Origin: a virus
Direction: 5' to 3' (one strand)
IMG/VR virus record: IMGVR_UViG_3300007960_000002
Coordinates: 1 to 64,000 of that record
DNA length: 64,000 nucleotides
The notes below the pieces were generated by a model. The model ran no database searches and was not told the origin of the DNA. It saw nothing but the letters and a program-made list of their open reading frames with translations. Shown here piece after piece: positions 32,101 to 41,081 of this stretch; within the stretch, counting starts at the first letter, position 1, and every line of letters starts with the position of its first letter. Made by a program: the position numbers and the translations under genes.

Positions 32101-34956
32101 AGCGAACTACTAGAAATCGCCCATACAGGTGCAAGTGCTGGCTTATCCCTTCTCCGTAATGATGCATCAATTAATGATGCGAACACTGTAGGCTATATCC
32201 GTTTCAAAGGCGCTGATCCCTCCGGCACAAACACTGGTGCACAGATTGTTGCATCTGCTGCTGGCGCTTGGGGTACAGGTGATTATCCAACAGATATTCT
32301 TCTTCAAACTGATAACAACGGATCACAAAAAGAACAAGTACGGATTTCTAATACTGGGTATCAACTTGAAGTAAACGGCAATATCGGTCTGTCTGAGCAA
32401 ACACCTACTCAAACCGGCACTCCCGTTGCTTACGCTTGGTACAACACTGCTGACGATGACGATCCAAGTTGGATCTACGGTAACGGGCAGTCTTGGCACG
32501 ATGAGCTTGGTGATTTCCCAAGGTTGGCGTTGTTGGTGTTGGAAACTTATAAATTAACTATCTATGATGCGACTGATCCGAGCTTGCCGAGTTGGATGGT
32601 GATGAATGCTCAAGCTAGTGGAACTACTCCACACCTTTGGAGGCATTCTCCTCGAGCTGGTACTGCTGTTTCAGCAGCAAATGGTTTTGTATATATAGGG
32701 TTAAGCTCCTCCTCTGATGACGCGCAGGCGGGAAAGATAATTCTTGATTTTTGCTCCGATAAAGCTGGTCGTCGTAATGGCTCTACACTTTATGGTTGGG
32801 ATACAATTTCAGACAGAGATTCCGGAAATCAATTATCCACAATTGAGTCCGTAGGGTTAGTTCATAATTTGGTCAATGACGTAGCCCTAACCCTCCTCCC
32901 CGACACCCCCATAGACCCCATCCGCAAGATGCGGACTCCAACTGTTGCTGTTGGTACTGATGGTGGGGTGAGTGTGATTCATGCTGATGGGACGGTCACT
33001 GACAGTAATAGAACCTATACGTTCGCCCAGGTTACGTTCAATGATGCTGGAGACTTGTTTTTCTCAAGAGATTCATCTTTTATCGGTTTTTATTTTGTAA
33101 GGTCTGGCGCATATAGTGTTGATAACTTTGTCGAGTCCGGCTCGTATAATAGTGGATATCCTGTATTACCCGGCACCCATAGGGCGATAGCAGCATGTGG
33201 GAGGAGTGTGGTTGCGGACGGATCTATTTCACAACTCTCTTTGCTTCGTGAAAACGTCACCACTCCAGCTAACGGTGCCGTTGCCTACATCACCTCCGAT
33301 TACAACACCGGCTGGATGCACGGGGACATCAAAGGGTGTTGGCTGTCTGACACCGTGGCGGAAACTGTTGGTGTTGATGAATCTACGGAGCTTGTAACGA
33401 ATGGCACTTTCGATACTGATACAGACTGGACGAAGGGAACCGACTGGTCAATAGGTGCTGGTGTAGCTACAAAAGCAGCAGGGGCTGCGGCTTCAAATTT
33501 ATCCCAAACAATAACTACTGTTGCAGGTGGGTACTATGAAGTTGAGTACGAGATTACAGCCCATACTGCAGGCACTGTAGGGGTTTACTCAACGGAGAGT
33601 ACCAACAAAACTTCAGCTAGTTATGAAGGCAATGGTGTTGGAACCTATAAGGTGGTTCTCATTGCTTCCGGTACATCTATGACTGTGAGGCTGCGGGGCA
33701 CTAATACAGCGGACTTGTCTATCGACAATGTTTCAGTTATACGCACCGGAAATCTGATTGAGAATGGTGAGTTCACTTACAATACTGATGGGTGGACTGC
33801 AGGTGATGCAGCAAGCGGGCTTTCTGTTGTATCAAACAAGCTACGTATTACAAACAATGATGCCACAAGCGCCTGGACTTACCAAAGTTTTACTGCTGTC
33901 GTAGGTGAGACGTATGTCCTAACTTTTGATTTTACTGCAGGAACATCTACGTCATTCAATTATGGCGTGGGAACGTCTGCAGGCGGCGATCAATATGCTG
34001 GAGATACAGGTGTAACAGCTACAGCAAATACAATTACCTTTGTTGCAACTGCTACAACGAGTTATGTGTATTTTCAAAATGCTGATGCAACCAATACATA
34101 CTATTCAGATTTTGATAATGTTTCCATCCGCCTAGCCGACCCCGACCGCTCTGTAAACGACAATGGGTTGGAGGTGTATGGACAATTCACCAAGTCTGCT
34201 GTTGCCACTGGTGCGGATTTGATGGGGTATAAGAATGGTGGGAGCGGAGCAAGTTTACGCTTGCCTTACAATGCGGACTTAGATTACGATGGAACATCAG
34301 CTTTCCATGCCATCATTTGGGCTAAAACATCTAACTCTAGTGTTACCAACGATGGGCTCATAGGTAATATGGCTTGGGGTACAGCGGCAGATCCTGGTGG
34401 TTGGGCATTGCGTATTGGCAGTACAAGTGAGTTTTTTGCTTCTTTATATGATGGAACTACGTTTACGAACTTAGAATCTAATATAAGTTTGGTGCAAGAC
34501 GTTTGGCAGCAAGTGGCTATGGTATATGACACGACCACACTGTATATCTATGTTGATGGAAAGTTAGCGAATTCAGTTGCTGCTACAAGCGCAGATATAG
34601 ATCAAACTGTAAACGAAGTTCTTATAAGTGCTAACTGGTACGACGACGCTATTGCTAATGCAGCCGCGACTTGGGATTTGGCTCTTGCCCGTACAGGACT
34701 TGGCGCACCCACAGCCGATGACATCGCCGCTTTCTATGCGGATGAAAAACACCTGTTCAACGATAACGCCACATGCACCCTGCCGGGTTCTAGCGATGTG
34801 GTTAATGATCTTGCATACAACCGATGGAAAGAACAACTCCATATAGCTACTGGTGCTGGTAAAGCTATATTTAAAGGATTAATTAATGTAGAGGAAGATA
34901 CAACTGCTGCTGTCACTGTAATTGATGCATTAGGTGGAAACGAGGCTTACGATTAA
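29161..34956 (+). CDS. giant tail fibre with collagen-like phage repeats and LamG domain
   Basis: 1931 residues. The N-terminus has an assembly domain, then repeats of the form NPHxVTKxQVGLGNV (near 112, 170, 199 and 427) common in fibre shafts. About 12 VGIGTxSP-LHV repeats follow (roughly 520-1080). Further on come two related jelly-roll-like domains (each beginning near NGxFxxxTDGW, about 1405-1650), and a LamG-like lectin domain close to the C-terminus. It likely binds the host surface polysaccharide. The middle and end have clearly higher GC than the flanks, so this section was probably exchanged between phages. Confidence 0.85.
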   Translation: MSEHLNLAREEGTIAANVITLSGVAVKGAQTFSNAGAVNSTQYTVTVHQGNNPEVWALWLATYDSGAGTLTRDSLVDSQGSFDEGATVQVFQGIQKAELNDTSDHVASTSNPHNVTKAQVGLGNVPNLDFTDAANVSITDAAGKYDATTVEGALQEVGVSSDDHINDTSNPHSVTHSQLSDKGTNDHAAIDSHIANTSNPHSVTKTQVGLGNVENVDTTVAANVDIVDAGGQYTGTEVETALQEVGPSATQTLTNKTLEDLTNQIHANAIHYKVRCVEAGGISKGQAVAYSGWNDGLNAVEVILADNSTNVAIGLAGIDMSLNDIGGAIASGVLENVDTSAYSAGTILYVNGVGDLTSTEPTTGFAQPIAFVLRSHLSQGDLQVLADYPKQDAEDVRIDDTGGYFASNNVEFAIAQLGAHEVNTSNPHSVTAAQLSLGTSDSPTFAGLTITGLSGVLKAAAGVVSGSATTSDMPEGTNLYYTEARVSANTDVAANTTHRSSDGTDHTYIDQDLRTTATPEFAELGIGTDSITRQLHISGSDSNMLGLTNTSGNVIAYFQAEDTAGVTQLNFGPSTDPDKGRIRYENANDSLSFYTSNSRRLLVDTSGNVGIGINSPEERLHVSGGDILLDNNTQIKFDNAVGTPKKVLTTLADDSVLLYGYAEGNVIKSVNGANYIYDNAGATLQTLKDGNVGIGVTTPQEKLHMLDGDFRLQNTTNGDVWLKNNGVRDFGVSNSSANDYYFRIQNESTGVTNLTVDGNVGVGTTSPGSYKLAVNGGDVSIIGGTDTRLLIGDTLGTDDYGQLQWDTTGNYLSLETSGTSRPLVLQQDGGKVGIGTDSPDHTLHVDSAGLNSVALFKSTDANAFIYFQDGSTTSDQYSAIGTLGDKLQLATENTARLTIDQGDVGIGTDSPSWQLTVAKAGTTDIAIQNTTSAFNAVYSADTVGGFLKSNGVLRFGAGSSYTEYVRLIENGNFGIGTTAPSELLEIAHTGASAGLSLLRNDASINDANTVGYIRFKGADPSGTNTGAQIVASAAGAWGTGDYPTDILLQTDNNGSQKEQVRISNTGYQLEVNGNIGLSEQTPTQTGTPVAYAWYNTADDDDPSWIYGNGQSWHDELGDFPRLALLVLETYKLTIYDATDPSLPSWMVMNAQASGTTPHLWRHSPRAGTAVSAANGFVYIGLSSSSDDAQAGKIILDFCSDKAGRRNGSTLYGWDTISDRDSGNQLSTIESVGLVHNLVNDVALTLLPDTPIDPIRKMRTPTVAVGTDGGVSVIHADGTVTDSNRTYTFAQVTFNDAGDLFFSRDSSFIGFYFVRSGAYSVDNFVESGSYNSGYPVLPGTHRAIAACGRSVVADGSISQLSLLRENVTTPANGAVAYITSDYNTGWMHGDIKGCWLSDTVAETVGVDESTELVTNGTFDTDTDWTKGTDWSIGAGVATKAAGAAASNLSQTITTVAGGYYEVEYEITAHTAGTVGVYSTESTNKTSASYEGNGVGTYKVVLIASGTSMTVRLRGTNTADLSIDNVSVIRTGNLIENGEFTYNTDGWTAGDAASGLSVVSNKLRITNNDATSAWTYQSFTAVVGETYVLTFDFTAGTSTSFNYGVGTSAGGDQYAGDTGVTATANTITFVATATTSYVYFQNADATNTYYSDFDNVSIRLADPDRSVNDNGLEVYGQFTKSAVATGADLMGYKNGGSGASLRLPYNADLDYDGTSAFHAIIWAKTSNSSVTNDGLIGNMAWGTAADPGGWALRIGSTSEFFASLYDGTTFTNLESNISLVQDVWQQVAMVYDTTTLYIYVDGKLANSVAATSADIDQTVNEVLISANWYDDAIANAAATWDLALARTGLGAPTADDIAAFYADEKHLFNDNATCTLPGSSDVVNDLAYNRWKEQLHIATGAGKAIFKGLINVEEDTTAAVTVIDALGGNEAYD

Positions 34957-35621
34957 TGACTGTCAAGACTAAAATAGAAGAAATTAATATTAAACAGAAA
35001 ATAGCAGAGTTAGAAGCTCTTGAAGCTAAAACTAGAAATCTTTTAAAAACTTTGGAAGCTACGGCTGATGGGCAGCTGCGCCATCGCACGATTTGGAAAG
35101 ATAACGTAGCGGCGATTGCTGCTGCGAATACAGGTGTTGCAGCACCCACGTTGAGGCTATTCGGTGCGACTGGATCAGGAACACAACGCAAAGAGTACGT
35201 ATTTGGAACTGGGGATTCTGTCTACATTGCCCCTTTTCACGTCAACCATGACATTCTTCCTGGAGCCAAAGTCTACCCCCATGTTCATTGGTCTACGGAT
35301 GGAACGGATACAGGTAATGTTCAATGGGAGCTAACCATCATTCGTGCACTTGGACACGATCAAGCAGCGTTTGACGCGCAAACTGTTATCCAAATCGAGC
35401 AGGCCGCATCGGGCACAACTTGGCAGCACATGGTCGCAGAGTGTTCCGATGGTGATGCACTGACAGTAACAGAACCAGATGAATTGATTTGTATTGTATT
35501 AGAGCGTATTGCAGCATCAACAGATGAAAATACAGATAGTGTTTTTGGACTTATGGTGGATTTACACTATGAGAGTAATACAATAGGGACTATTAATAAA
35601 GCTCCCAATTTTTACATTTAA
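34956..35621 (+). CDS. fibre-associated virion protein, 221 aa
   Basis: N-terminal coiled coil (about residues 8-37) then a beta-rich domain with PHVHW and HYESN segments. ATG overlaps the fibre stop (TAATG). The GC-richer middle (from about 35060 to 35460) matches the fibre's composition, so the two may have been acquired together. Perhaps a fibre tip or secondary receptor-binding protein. Confidence 0.6.
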   Translation: MTVKTKIEEINIKQKIAELEALEAKTRNLLKTLEATADGQLRHRTIWKDNVAAIAAANTGVAAPTLRLFGATGSGTQRKEYVFGTGDSVYIAPFHVNHDILPGAKVYPHVHWSTDGTDTGNVQWELTIIRALGHDQAAFDAQTVIQIEQAASGTTWQHMVAECSDGDALTVTEPDELICIVLERIAASTDENTDSVFGLMVDLHYESNTIGTINKAPNFYI

Positions 35622-35637
35622 ACTATAGGAATATAGA

Positions 35638-35826
35638 ATGACTGAAATTACTTTAGATGCAACTACTCAACAGGAAATCCTCTCTTTAGCTTCTGTAGCT
35701 CAAGAGGCCCAAAATAAGATTAAAATGATTTGTAATATTTATGTACGTTCCCAGGGTGAAGAGGGTAGTTTTGAATTATCTAATGATGCTTCTAAACTAG
35801 TAAAGAAAGAAGAGGCTGATGAGTAA
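35638..35826 (+). CDS. small hypothetical protein, 62 aa
   Basis: A helical acidic peptide starting MTEITLDATTQQEILSL, overlapping the next gene by eight bases. Part of the head-tail gene row; function unknown. Confidence 0.55.
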   Translation: MTEITLDATTQQEILSLASVAQEAQNKIKMICNIYVRSQGEEGSFELSNDASKLVKKEEADE

Positions 35827-36052
35827 TCCAGCAGTTGATTTATTTAATGGAGCTGGTGGTTTTTGTACTAGTGGTTGTGTAACTGCTGGTACGTTTAATA
35901 ATACAGCTTCTATTATTTCAAGGAAAACTATTATTGTATGTTTTGAAGATAGGGATATTAGGGTAAAAGATAAGGATGAAGTGGAATTAGATACTGAGTC
36001 AAGGGTAGTTTTAATACCTACTGAAGATAGAACAACCAGGGTAAATAAATGA
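35819..36052 (+). CDS. small hypothetical virion-cluster protein, 77 aa
   Basis: N-terminal Cys-containing region, then a beta hairpin (IRVKDKDEVELDTESRVV). Overlaps neighbours on both sides. Small proteins of this kind usually sit next to the fiber-tail adaptor in such clusters; function unknown. Confidence 0.55.
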   Translation: MSNPAVDLFNGAGGFCTSGCVTAGTFNNTASIISRKTIIVCFEDRDIRVKDKDEVELDTESRVVLIPTEDRTTRVNK

Positions 36053-36336
36053 GCGTAATTTGGAAAAGAGGATTAACATTTATTAAAGATCCTGATTCAG
36101 TATTGGATTATCCAGTTAATTTTTCTGATTGGTTGGGTGTAGATACTATTGATAGTCATACAGTAACTGCTGAATCAGGTTTAACTAAAGATAGTAGTAG
36201 TAATGATTCTACTACTGTTACTGCTTGGGTTAGTGGAGGAACTGTTGGTAATACATATGACCTAACATATCATATTGTTACTACTGCTGGAAGAGAGATT
36301 GATAGAACTATTAAAATTAAAGTTAGGAGCAGATAA
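36049..36336 (+). CDS. fiber-tail adaptor-like protein, 95 aa
   Basis: Contains KDPDSVLDYPVNFSDWLG followed by a short Ig-like beta domain (TTVTAWVSGGTVGNTY...). The KDPxxxLDYxxxxSDWL pattern is characteristic of the phage fiber-tail adaptor family. It would link fibre to tail. Overlaps neighbours by 1-4 bases. Confidence 0.7.
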   Translation: MSVIWKRGLTFIKDPDSVLDYPVNFSDWLGVDTIDSHTVTAESGLTKDSSSNDSTTVTAWVSGGTVGNTYDLTYHIVTTAGREIDRTIKIKVRSR

Positions 36337-37025
36337 TGTTAATCAAGAAGCCTAGTGACCTCCTAGCTTTAGCAAGAAGAGAATTATCTGATACAGTAGA
36401 GCCTTATCTATGGTCTGATAATGATTTATATTATTACATGGATGAGGCTCAGAGAGAATTTGCAAGAAAAACTAGATGTATTACAGATGCTACCCATTTT
36501 ACTGAAATTGCTGTCAATGAAGATGATCCTTGGTTAGATTTTGATCCTGCAATTATTGATATTAAACGTGCTACTCTATCAACTGCTGATCAAGTATTAG
36601 AAATACAAACCATTGAAGAGTTTCAAAATAGTTACTATGATGATGATTATGGTATTATTAGGAAAAAAGGATATTGGGAAGAACAGACAGGAACACCTAC
36701 TCATATCATTTTAAATATGGAAACTGATATGATGAGACTCTATCCTATTCCTTCTGCTGATGATGAATTAGATATGGTAGTGTGGAGAGAGCCTATTTAT
36801 GATATTGAAAGTAGCTCTAGTAATTTTGAAATCCCACAGAAATACAATTATAAATTAATATATAAGATTAAAGAATTAGCATATGGTAAACAAGACTATG
36901 AAACATTTGATGGAGATAGGAGAGAAGTTAATTTAGCTTTATGGGAAAATGCTGTATTAGAAGCTAGATCAGATGTTAAAAAGAGAACTCGTAGACCCCG
37001 TGGAGTTAGGTATGGGGGTATTTAA
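36336..37025 (+). CDS. head-tail adaptor protein, 229 aa
   Basis: Starts with a helical DLLALARRELSD segment and contains FARKT and DMMRLYPIP features of the podovirus adaptor (gp4/gp11-like) fold. It connects portal and tail. Lies between the fiber-tail adaptor and the beta-propeller-like tail protein. Confidence 0.75.
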   Translation: MLIKKPSDLLALARRELSDTVEPYLWSDNDLYYYMDEAQREFARKTRCITDATHFTEIAVNEDDPWLDFDPAIIDIKRATLSTADQVLEIQTIEEFQNSYYDDDYGIIRKKGYWEEQTGTPTHIILNMETDMMRLYPIPSADDELDMVVWREPIYDIESSSSNFEIPQKYNYKLIYKIKELAYGKQDYETFDGDRREVNLALWENAVLEARSDVKKRTRRPRGVRYGGI

Positions 37026-38299
37026 TGGCTAGACAGAACATTAAATTAGGACCATTCCCAAAGGGAAAGAATAATGTTCAGAAAGAAACCTCTATTCCTC
37101 AAGACTCTCTTAATGAAGCCCTTAATGTTAATATTACGGATGATGGCAAAGTTGAAAGAAGAAAGGGATATCAAAGAGTTTATTCTGGGTCTAATATACA
37201 TTCTTTCTATAGTAGTGGTGATCTGGCTATATTTGTAGAAGGGAATGATTTAAAGAGATTAGATAATAGTTTTGAATCTGCAACTGTTATAAAAGCTAAT
37301 GAATTTGGTCCAGAACTCCTAGATTATTTAGAATTAAACGGGTCTATCTACTATACCTGCTCCTATGGTACGGGGGTAGTAAAAAACAATGGGGAATATA
37401 GCAATCTTGGTGTAGTTCCACCACATGGACAACCAACATTAATTGCTACGTCTAGTGCTAGATTACAAGCTGGAACATATCAAGTTGCTATTACATATTT
37501 AGATAGTGAAGGGCAAGAGTCTGGAACTAATGATGCATCTGTTATTACTATAGAAGATGGCCAAGGGATATTGTTACAGAATATCCCACAAAATTTAGAT
37601 TATTCTAGTATCAATGTATATGCTACTCCTCCAAATGGTGTAACCCTCTATAAACAAGCTAATATACCAATGGGTACTACATCTGGAACTCTTTCATTCT
37701 TAATTGAAGGTGATGAGTTACTAACACAATTTGGTGATGTTGCTCCTTCTGGACAATATATTGATTACTATAATGGTAGACTATGGATAGCAGATGGAAA
37801 TGTGTTGTGGTTTAGTGAGCCCTGGAGATATGGATTATTTAAATATGCAACTAATTTTATAGAGTTTCCAGAAGAAATAAAATTTATTAAATCTCTTAAT
37901 ACTGGAATGTATGTGGGTAGTGATAAAGTGTATTTTTTACGTGGTAGTTCTCCAGATGAATTAACATATAAATCTGTATTTGATGCTACACCAATTCATA
38001 ATACAGCGATAGTAGTAGATACTACATTATTTAATTTTGAGAATGTTTTTGGTAAGGGTGTATTTCTTTGGTCAGATAAAGGAGCACTCTTAGGTATTGA
38101 AGAAGGTAGTGTTATACCTCTCTCTCATAAACGATATGTTCCAGATGAATATGATAGTGGAACTTCATTTTTAAAGGCTGAAGACGGGATTACCCATATC
38201 ATCAGTTCTTTAACTAAAAAGGGGAATGTGTCAAACTTACAAACCTCTGATAGTGCATCAGCCGAAGTAATACGGCATTCAATTACAATTGAGGAATAG
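37025..38299 (+). CDS. tail hub / stabilisation protein, beta-propeller-like
   Basis: 424 residues, nearly all beta, with recurring short strand-turn units (SGSNIHSFYSSGD, YYNGRLWIADGN, etc.). Proteins of this type (P22 gp10-like) close the head-tail junction and stabilise packaged DNA. Starts right at the adaptor stop. Confidence 0.65.
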   Translation: MARQNIKLGPFPKGKNNVQKETSIPQDSLNEALNVNITDDGKVERRKGYQRVYSGSNIHSFYSSGDLAIFVEGNDLKRLDNSFESATVIKANEFGPELLDYLELNGSIYYTCSYGTGVVKNNGEYSNLGVVPPHGQPTLIATSSARLQAGTYQVAITYLDSEGQESGTNDASVITIEDGQGILLQNIPQNLDYSSINVYATPPNGVTLYKQANIPMGTTSGTLSFLIEGDELLTQFGDVAPSGQYIDYYNGRLWIADGNVLWFSEPWRYGLFKYATNFIEFPEEIKFIKSLNTGMYVGSDKVYFLRGSSPDELTYKSVFDATPIHNTAIVVDTTLFNFENVFGKGVFLWSDKGALLGIEEGSVIPLSHKRYVPDEYDSGTSFLKAEDGITHIISSLTKKGNVSNLQTSDSASAEVIRHSITIEE

Positions 38300-38301
38300 A
38301 A

Positions 38302-38850
38302 ATGACTGACAAAATTAGTGATAATGCCAATATCTCTGGCAAGTTCGATGTAGAAATCTGGAGAGATGGTAAGCAAATTGATAACTTCTCTACCCATAAT
38401 GCAATCACTGCTGAAGGTAAGACCCATATCTTAAAACTGCTTTTAGATAATTCTGAAGCTAAGAAAAACACTTGGTATGTTGGTCTTCAGCTAGCCAATA
38501 ATACTGTAGACGCTACTTGGGGTGCTGGTGATACTAATCAGTTTACTGCTACTGGTGATATTGTAGAAGATGATGGTACAATTTTTGTAGAATCTGGTAG
38601 GCAGGAATATGTAGACGATGCAGTAGAAGGTACTGGTAGTGGTCCATATAGTATTGATAATGATACTACTAAAGCTACTTATACTGTAGACACTGGTCAA
38701 TCTACTACTGTTTATGGTGCTTTCTTAGTATCTAATTCTACTTACCGTAATACTACTGCTCCTCTATTGTGTGTAGCTAATTTCTCTGCTGGTAAAGCCT
38801 TATCTGCTGGAGATGAAATTAAGGTTAAATATACCATCCAAATTAGCTAA
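38302..38850 (+). CDS. tail structural protein, 182 aa
   Basis: Beta-rich with the segment HILKLLLDNSEAKKNTWYVGL, known from small tail/baseplate proteins of many phages. High-expression codons. Likely part of the tail knob or fibre attachment. Confidence 0.6.
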   Translation: MTDKISDNANISGKFDVEIWRDGKQIDNFSTHNAITAEGKTHILKLLLDNSEAKKNTWYVGLQLANNTVDATWGAGDTNQFTATGDIVEDDGTIFVESGRQEYVDDAVEGTGSGPYSIDNDTTKATYTVDTGQSTTVYGAFLVSNSTYRNTTAPLLCVANFSAGKALSAGDEIKVKYTIQIS

Positions 38851-41081
38851 TGAGATATAATGGTTGGGTAATTAATAGAACAAAGGATGTTCATCCTAAA
38901 TATGTTCATCTAGCTAGGAAATATTTAGGTGAGTTAAAAGAGCATCGGGATACCTTTGACCTTGATGTTGATTTTCTCACTAGAAAAGAAACTGATGGGA
39001 CTATTATTAAAGTTTCTTGGATATATGGACAACCTATTATTGATATTATCCAACCAAAAGGTCAAGGTATTCCTCCTAAATACTGGGTTCCTCCAGAAGA
39101 AGAGGAAGAGGATGAGGAGGAGGATGAAGGAACATGTTCCCTTTATGTAGAGAGTGGTATTATTGATTTAAGTGCAGCTACAGGTAAAGTTTGGTTTGCT
39201 GGAGATGTATCGGGTCAATTTCAGAAAGATCTAGAATGGACTGTAGAAGATGATGTTCATGATATTGATAGTGGCATAACTGCCCAAGAGCATCAAGAGG
39301 ATGGGTTTGACTCTGAATCTTTATCTCATGCAAGTGTATATACTAATCCCAATTTTGTAGAACCTTCTATTGCCACAGGTTTAATGAGAAAAATGAGGCA
39401 ATGTTGGGTTTCATCTAAACCATCTTATGTTCCCGCATCTAAGCATACTATTTACTCTACGGAGGGGGTTATAAGGGATGGGGAAGATTATTATTATGCT
39501 GTAGTTGGCATCAATAGTATTGATATACACGAATTCAATTATACATTATGTGGATCTGCTTTAAAAGATTATATGAATATTAATTATTCTCTAGGATCAG
39601 ATCAATATAATGCTTTAGAAGCATATGTCTTCTCTCAAATGACTCCTGGTGAAAAGAAGCATTCATTATATTTTGATGGTGTTTCAGAGCTAGGTGATCC
39701 TTTTTATTATGGATGGAAATTCTCTGAAGAAGGGAAGAAAATAGCAGTTATATTAAAAAGACCTAAACCTGGATTAGACCCTAATCATGATGCCCTTTTT
39801 AGATACGAATCCTATAAAGTTGAGTTGGAAATAAATTCTGAACTGTCTGATGTAGATGTATCTATTGATGGTCCACATGAATTTTTAAACTTTTATCAAG
39901 AGATGTATATATGGTATCCAGTAGAATTTGGTGAATGTGGAATGACATATTTTCAGCCATTCCCTGGACCTTTCGTTCCAAGTAGATTTCAATATGATGC
40001 TCCTGTTTATTGTTGGTATAAGGGAGAAGAACTAACAGAGATATGGATGAAAGATAATTCCAGGATTGTTGGCAATGGAGAGGATATTGGTACTACTGTA
40101 GGGTGCGGTCCAGGTGAAGTACAACTTCAAGAGAATAGTACAAGTACTTGGTATTATGATTATGGATTTTATGTAAAGGGAGATTTGGCCATAGATTATG
40201 TTGATCAAACCATTACTAATAATGGAATGGGGTGGGATAATGTAAGCCATGGTGGAACATCAAAGACTGACTGGATAAAAGATACAGGTGTTGCTGATTG
40301 TTCTGATTGCCCCTCTAGTGAACCATGTAGTCCTGGTGGATGTGTTCCGGCCCCCTCTTCTGTTAACTGGTATAGGAAGGTTTCTGCTTTAGGTAAATAT
40401 GTAACATATACCCAAGATCAAGCAGAAGATCATAGACAATCCTTGATTATTCCTTATGATGATAGTGAAGCAGCTTATATTGGAAGATATAGATATGAAT
40501 ATGCTTCTTTCTCTGGAACCACATATCAGATGACTGGTGGGCAACTTATTCTAAGCTCAGATCAAGCGAAGTATTGTAATAATCTTTCTCATGGAAGTCC
40601 AGAAGTACCACATCCAGATGAATTAGCATGTGCATCATATGATGTTCCCCACCAATGGAACTGTAATTTCGCTGGTCAGTCTATTGAATGGAATTGTGTT
40701 TATGGGGGGAACGGAACAGTTACAAGTGAAACAGGAACATTAAGAATAACTAAATTAGATATTTCTGCATTTGGTACTGAAAAACATGATGTATACTCTG
40801 ATCATAAGTATGCAGGTACAGGAGACTATAATACTATGTATGATATTAAATTACCCGATGGTGGGACTTCAGGGAGATTAGACTGGTATGGATGGTATGG
40901 TTATTTTATAGCTACATTAACTGATCCTTGTTCATACTCAGAAGTACATTATAAAGAAAGCCATGAAGACAATATTGTATTCTGTTATAAGGGACCAGAT
41001 TTGGGATATGAATACACCAGTGAAGGTGGTAATTTAATTGATAAAATCAGTAACAGTTTTGTTTACGGTGGAAGAATCTAA
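38850..41081 (+). CDS. large cysteine-rich virion protein, 743 aa
   Basis: N-terminal 85 residues are soluble, followed by a Glu/Asp stretch (EEEEEDEEEDEG, about 84-95) and a long beta-rich region with over ten Cys, some in close pairs. No enzyme motif seen. By position it is a tail spike or tail-sheath component; it may bind metal or form disulphides outside the cell. Confidence 0.55.
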   Translation: MRYNGWVINRTKDVHPKYVHLARKYLGELKEHRDTFDLDVDFLTRKETDGTIIKVSWIYGQPIIDIIQPKGQGIPPKYWVPPEEEEEDEEEDEGTCSLYVESGIIDLSAATGKVWFAGDVSGQFQKDLEWTVEDDVHDIDSGITAQEHQEDGFDSESLSHASVYTNPNFVEPSIATGLMRKMRQCWVSSKPSYVPASKHTIYSTEGVIRDGEDYYYAVVGINSIDIHEFNYTLCGSALKDYMNINYSLGSDQYNALEAYVFSQMTPGEKKHSLYFDGVSELGDPFYYGWKFSEEGKKIAVILKRPKPGLDPNHDALFRYESYKVELEINSELSDVDVSIDGPHEFLNFYQEMYIWYPVEFGECGMTYFQPFPGPFVPSRFQYDAPVYCWYKGEELTEIWMKDNSRIVGNGEDIGTTVGCGPGEVQLQENSTSTWYYDYGFYVKGDLAIDYVDQTITNNGMGWDNVSHGGTSKTDWIKDTGVADCSDCPSSEPCSPGGCVPAPSSVNWYRKVSALGKYVTYTQDQAEDHRQSLIIPYDDSEAAYIGRYRYEYASFSGTTYQMTGGQLILSSDQAKYCNNLSHGSPEVPHPDELACASYDVPHQWNCNFAGQSIEWNCVYGGNGTVTSETGTLRITKLDISAFGTEKHDVYSDHKYAGTGDYNTMYDIKLPDGGTSGRLDWYGWYGYFIATLTDPCSYSEVHYKESHEDNIVFCYKGPDLGYEYTSEGGNLIDKISNSFVYGGRI

